The position numbers were made by a program, and so were the translations under genes. From an uncultured Collinsella sp. (GTDB taxonomy: Bacteria > Actinomycetota > Coriobacteriia > Coriobacteriales > Coriobacteriaceae), in assembly GCA_900544425.1 (NCBI GenBank), contig UQUX01000069.1, positions 1 through 9,363 of the forward strand: a DNA stretch of 9,363 nt. Direction: 5' to 3'. A model generated the notes under the pieces. The model was not told where the DNA came from. It saw nothing but the letters and a program-made list of their open reading frames with translations, and searched no databases. Positions 6,673 through 9,363 of this stretch are shown here, piece by piece. Numbering within the stretch: the stretch's first letter is position 1; the number at the start of each line of letters is the position of its first letter.

Positions 6673-6744
6673 ATGACAGATATAGTTGACATCTTCTGAT
6701 GGATGCAATATATTTCTGTCATGTTGCAACGGATATCTGTCCAT
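6673..6744. promoter_or_regulatory. Candidate operator: three copies of ATG(G)ACAGA around the XRE promoter
   Basis: ATGACAGATATA lies on the + strand at 6673-6684, just upstream of the -35. ATGACAGA lies on the - strand at 6722-6715, just downstream of the -10. ATGGACAGATATCC lies on the - strand at 6744-6731, in the leader. The first two form a perfect 8-bp inverted repeat enclosing the whole promoter core. This layout suits autorepression by the XRE protein encoded immediately downstream; that link is inferred. Confidence 0.55.
6686..6714 (+). promoter_or_regulatory. Near-consensus sigma-70-type promoter of the XRE cassette
   Basis: A perfect -35 TTGACA (6686-6691), a 17-base spacer, and -10 TATATT (6709-6714) predict a start near 6721. 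This promoter overlaps the upstream ATG at 6703 that would otherwise lengthen the XRE frame, so that ATG cannot be used on this transcript. The downstream ATG at 6763 is therefore the start. Confidence 0.8.
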
Positions 6745-6762
6745 TACTACGAAAGGAACTCC

Positions 6763-6993
6763 ATGCCGGGCAAAAAGAACCTACGAATGAAGGCGGCGCG
6801 CGCGGCGGTTGGCCTTTCGCAAGCTGACTTGGCCGAGGCCGTGGGCGTTACGCGTCAGACCATCGGCCTGATCGAGGCGGGCGGCTACAACCCCACGCTC
6901 AATTTGTGCGTGGCAATCTGTAAAGCGCTACGCGTTACGTTGAACGACTTGTTTTGGGAAGACGAAAACGACGTCGACCCTGACGCTCTTTAG
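6763..6993 (+). CDS. XRE-family helix-turn-helix transcriptional regulator
   Basis: This 76-residue, single-domain DNA-binding protein is of the short XRE type often encoded beside a small membrane protein. The helix-turn-helix is SQADLAEAVG (19-28) followed by the recognition helix TRQTIGLIEAG (30-40). The conserved GGYNPTLNLCVAICKALRVTLNDLFW (40-65) completes the five-helix fold, and a short acidic tail ends the protein. The start at 6763 is chosen because AAAGGA (6752-6757) sits five bases before it, and the longer frame from 6703 would begin inside the promoter. It probably binds the repeated ATGACAGA sites around its own promoter and controls both itself and the downstream membrane protein gene. 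The next gene begins 9 bases after its stop. The ligand or signal is unknown. Confidence 0.92.
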   Translation: MPGKKNLRMKAARAAVGLSQADLAEAVGVTRQTIGLIEAGGYNPTLNLCVAICKALRVTLNDLFWEDENDVDPDAL

Positions 6994-7002
6994 GAGTTCG
7001 CT

Positions 7003-7587
7003 ATGAAATTTGAAGATTTAAAACTCGTGCAAAAGTGGCGTGAATATGCCGGCCCAAAGGACGAGCGCCTGGAGGCTGAGAGCGCGAAGATCTACAAGAT
7101 TGGTTTCGTGCTGCTTTCGTTTGGCATGTTGATGATCTTTTTCTACCAGTTTATAGCTCGACAGGTTGCGTGGGTTCACAGCGACGCCAGTGAAATGCCG
7201 CATGGCTTTGCAACGCCGTTCGAGGCAGCCATGTATTTGTGGCTCGTTCTCGTGACGTTGATTTGCGCAGGACTGCAAACGCGGAAGGGCTATGTCGATA
7301 CCAATCGTTTTGGGCAAACCGAGCATCTTCCTGTTGGATATTTCCTGCTTGTCAGCGGTCTTAGCGGCGCCGCGTTCGCGCTTGTTATTGCCGCAATGCG
7401 CTGTATCGCTGAGGCGCAGATTGTACCGCTCGAAAGCGTCTTTTGGTTGGCGAACCTGGCCACGGGCGTGTTCTGCGGTGCGACGATTTTCGCGGTCACG
7501 TTTGCTGCCCTGTGCGCAACGTTTTTCACGGCGAAAAGACGCCGTGCCAAGCTCGAGGCAGAACTCGACGACGCCAGCGATATCTAA
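7003..7587 (+). CDS. Four-helix integral membrane protein of unknown function
   Basis: This 194-residue protein has a charged cytosolic-looking N-terminus (1-30) and four predicted membrane segments near 31-51 (IYKIGFVLLSFGMLMIFFYQF), 74-91, 111-133 and 148-175. A basic KRRR stop and a charged C-terminal tail (178-194) follow. There is no signal peptide, ATP-binding motif or protease motif. It recalls the DUF-type small membrane proteins that sit next to short XRE regulators in Gram-positive bacteria (DUF6773/DUF3169-like), but I cannot confirm a family. Its Shine-Dalgarno AGGAG (6992-6996) overlaps the TAG of the regulator gene, so the two are translationally close and share one promoter. 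A strong terminator follows six bases after its stop, closing a two-gene operon. The role is unknown; envelope sensing or self-protection is only a guess. Confidence 0.88.
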   Translation: MKFEDLKLVQKWREYAGPKDERLEAESAKIYKIGFVLLSFGMLMIFFYQFIARQVAWVHSDASEMPHGFATPFEAAMYLWLVLVTLICAGLQTRKGYVDTNRFGQTEHLPVGYFLLVSGLSGAAFALVIAAMRCIAEAQIVPLESVFWLANLATGVFCGATIFAVTFAALCATFFTAKRRRAKLEAELDDASDI

Positions 7588-7592
7588 TGCGC

Positions 7593-7630
7593 AAGGGGCT
7601 GGCTCTGGGATATCAGAGCAGCCCCTTTTT
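7593..7630 (+). terminator. Rho-independent terminator ending the XRE cassette
   Basis: AAGGGGCTG (7593-7601) pairs with CAGCCCCTT. After a one-base bulge, CTCTG pairs with CAGAG around GGATAT. The stem runs straight into a T run ending at 7630. On the - strand there is no T run, so it should not efficiently stop transcription from the surface-protein gene. Confidence 0.85.
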
Positions 7631-7655
7631 GTTCGACGAATAGGGTCAGCGCCGC
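7593..7655 (+). repeat. Copy 2 of a terminator-plus-tail direct repeat
   Basis: This partner of 6552-6612 has the same orientation and the same order of hairpin, T run and a TCGAnGAnnAGGGnCAGnGCC tail. The tail continues past the terminator into what should be plain intergenic DNA, which is why common origin seems more likely than convergence on a hairpin shape. Confidence 0.45.
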
Positions 7656-7710
7656 TCAAAAAGCGGCTGAGAGCTAGCGGGACCCATCCGTACCGGCTTC
7701 ATCGCTGCCG

Positions 7711-9363
7711 CTACGCTCGACGGCGGGCGCTGTAGGCGACGAGACCGGCGCCGGCTGCGGCGAGTGCTGCGGCGGCAGCCGTAAGGGGAGCGTTGATATC
7801 GCCCGTGCCCGCAAGCGCGCCCGCTTTTCCGGAGCGTTTGTTATTGCCGTGATCCTTGCCGCCGCCAGAGCCGCTGCCGTCACCGGAGCTGCTTCCGCCG
7901 GAGCTGCCGCCGCTCGAGCCACCATCGCCGTCGACCGTCATCGGTGCATCGTGAAGTCCCGTCGTATCCGCGCTGTCGCATACGCCGACCTGCACTTCCG
8001 AGCGTTCGCATGCTGCGTCGGGTACGTGAAGCTCGTGCAGCACAGCGCCCAGCGCCGAGTTTGCGCCGGGTCGGATCTCCTCGAGCGTTACGGGATCGAG
8101 CGCCACCAGGTCGCGCGCCTTCGCATACAGCGTGACGCGCTTGCCCACCTCGTCGCTCCAGCTCTCCGGGATGGCAAAGCTAATGCGGAACTGTGCCGTG
8201 CAGCCTGGTGCCAGCACGGCGTTGCCATTGTCGGCAACCAGCGGGTGCGTCGCAAAACGTGCGCCCAGCGTCTCGACTGTGTACTTCACGTGTGCCATGT
8301 CGTTGGCCGAAGCATCCTCGGCAAGCTCCGGATCGTAGATCGATGCCATGCGTGCGTTCGCTCCGAACCCGATGGATGCGCTGGAGAACGGCTGGTTGGA
8401 GCCCTCTCGGTACAGATCAATCGTTCCGGCGGTCAGCAAGGTGTTACCGTCGTTTCGCACCGTGACCATGAAGGATTCGCCTGCTGCTCCGGGCACCACC
8501 GCGCCCGAGGTAGCGACCGCGCCCGTCGGAGTGGCACACGCCACCAAGGGCACTTCGATGCCGTGTAGTTCTGCCTCGCTCTTCTCCGCGCTCACAATGT
8601 GCGTGGCGAGCGCGGAGAGCATGCCGCCCGACGTCAAAAACGTCGTTATCTGATCGACGGGGTGGTCGAGCTCACACATCACGAACGGTTCTGTGAACAG
8701 ATCGCCTTCCAAGGCGCTGGCGAAGATACGGAAGTGCTTGCCCATCACCGCTACCGGGTTGCCTTCTTCGTCGTAGGTCTGTCCCACCTTGCCGTCGGTG
8801 TTCTCTACGTACATCACGCACCGGCCGTTGTTGCTCGCGCTGAACGACGCCGGACCACAGCCCGCGGCGCCCACGGGCTCCGACGCAAATGCCTTCGCGC
8901 CTCGTGTCCAAGTAATATGCTGCAGCTGCTCGTCGACGGTAGCCAAAAAGCCCGTGTGCTGCGGCCACGGCACCGCATGGGGCACTGTGGCATCTGGCGA
9001 CATAACGCCCCAACCCGCAATAGACCGGCCGATCACGGCGTACGATGCGCAGCCACAACCGCTTGCAGTCTCGTATGCAACGGGCACCACCATTTTTCCG
9101 TTGATATTCTCGGGCGCGCCCAGCTCGATGCTCGACGGTGCCTGCGGAAAGCGGAGGACCTGACGGAATGTGAGGCTGTCGCCCAAATCGTCCGACCACA
9201 GGGTAAAGCACTCGAGCGCGACCTCTGCCTCGGTGCCCAACGCCTTCTCGGCGGTGGCTCCGCGGCGATGGAGATAGGCGCCCGACAGGCGTCCGTCGAC
9301 AAGTGTCTTGCCCACCGTGATGCGTGGGCACTGCAGGCAATGGTAGCCGTCCTCCTGCAGGCG
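7711..9363 (-). CDS. Cell-wall-anchored surface protein with LAGTG sorting signal (5' end outside window)
   Basis: The - strand frame is open to the right edge, giving 550 residues of the C-terminal part of a secreted protein; the GTG at 9315 is internal because the frame continues upstream (HCLQCPRITVG). The first ~270 residues are rich in beta-strand-like and Gly/Asn turns, possibly a propeller or repeated sheet domain. Residues ~290-420 look like an Ig/CARDB-type fold (SFMVTVRNDGNTLLTAGTI). A Gly/Ser-rich stalk follows (~478-502, DNA 7858-7932), then LAGTG (517-521, DNA 7801-7815), a hydrophobic Ala-rich segment (~527-545), and a basic ARRRA end. That is a complete sortase signal with Ala instead of Pro, the form known for class E sortases of high-GC Gram-positives. 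The protein should be displayed on the cell surface; its binding partner is unknown. Twelve cysteines is unusually many for a surface protein. Confidence 0.85.
   Translation of the reverse strand, partial: RLQEDGYHCLQCPRITVGKTLVDGRLSGAYLHRRGATAEKALGTEAEVALECFTLWSDDLGDSLTFRQVLRFPQAPSSIELGAPENINGKMVVPVAYETASGCGCASYAVIGRSIAGWGVMSPDATVPHAVPWPQHTGFLATVDEQLQHITWTRGAKAFASEPVGAAGCGPASFSASNNGRCVMYVENTDGKVGQTYDEEGNPVAVMGKHFRIFASALEGDLFTEPFVMCELDHPVDQITTFLTSGGMLSALATHIVSAEKSEAELHGIEVPLVACATPTGAVATSGAVVPGAAGESFMVTVRNDGNTLLTAGTIDLYREGSNQPFSSASIGFGANARMASIYDPELAEDASANDMAHVKYTVETLGARFATHPLVADNGNAVLAPGCTAQFRISFAIPESWSDEVGKRVTLYAKARDLVALDPVTLEEIRPGANSALGAVLHELHVPDAACERSEVQVGVCDSADTTGLHDAPMTVDGDGGSSGGSSGGSSSGDGSGSGGGKDHGNNKRSGKAGALAGTGDINAPLTAAAAALAAAGAGLVAYSARRRA

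Noticed and set aside
6550..6744. 64-codon - strand frame with a coding-like ending (PREALALLIEHQKG)
   Set aside because: It begins within the XRE leader, overlaps its promoter and ends inside a terminator stem. The ending is better explained as part of the terminator-tail repeat.
6703..6762. Longer N-terminus for the XRE regulator starting at ATG 6703
   Set aside because: That ATG overlaps the -10 box and lies before the predicted transcription start. The extension is not XRE-like, and a proper ribosome binding site precedes ATG 6763.
7018..7659. 213-codon - strand frame opposite the membrane protein gene
   Set aside because: The + strand product has clear membrane helices, promoter and ribosome binding site; the reverse frame has a shadow-like composition and reads through the terminator.
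7651..7667. GCCGC-7-GCGGC hairpin as a terminator for the - strand surface-protein gene
   Set aside because: The stem is only 5 bp and no T run follows it on the - strand; the T run seen lies in the loop.
7849..8568. 239-codon + strand frame opposite the surface protein gene
   Set aside because: Its Arg/Ala/Val/His-rich composition is typical of antisense shadows; the - strand frame carries a full sorting signal and stalk.

Overview
The window looks like chromosomal DNA from a high-GC Gram-positive gut actinobacterium, most likely a Coriobacteriia member of the Collinsella type. The reasons are GC-rich codon use, a ParE/ParC-like topoisomerase pair, and a surface protein ending in an LAxTG sorting signal. 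The assignment is inferred from style and gene content; there is no rRNA or other marker here to prove it.

Layout: (1) 1-287, + strand: the 3' end of a flavodoxin-fold NAD(P)H-dependent oxidoreductase, followed by a very strong hairpin terminator. (2) 393-4676, - strand: a two-gene operon, parE-like (ATPase/Toprim subunit) then parC-like (DNA cleavage/C-terminal domain subunit), 45 bp apart, with a credible promoter at 4731-4759. Together they would form an A2B2 type II topoisomerase. The A subunit has no visible GyrA box and carries Ala at the main quinolone-contact position. (3) About 4760-6380, + strand: a visibly AT-richer island with three tandem inverted repeats, then a solitary 402-aa AAA_14/DUF4143 ATPase. 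Downstream are remnants of a broken or unrecognised small gene (6160-6524) ending at a strong terminator. (4) 6670-7630, + strand: a compact two-gene cassette with a near-consensus promoter surrounded by three copies of a candidate operator, a 76-aa XRE-family regulator, and a 194-aa four-helix membrane protein translated from a Shine-Dalgarno that overlaps the regulator's stop. Related terminator-plus-tail repeats bracket the cassette. (5) 7711-9363, - strand: the C-terminal 550 residues of a large secreted, wall-anchored protein with a Gly/Ser stalk and LAGTG sorting signal; its N-terminus lies outside the window.

The topoisomerase operon is housekeeping-like, while the ATPase and the XRE/membrane pair look like accessory insertions. 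I see no tRNA, rRNA, CRISPR array, transposase or integrase. The best candidates for something under-described are the XRE/membrane-protein cassette with its three-site operator, and the lone DUF4143 ATPase with its hairpin-rich leader. Neither can be given a function from sequence reading alone.
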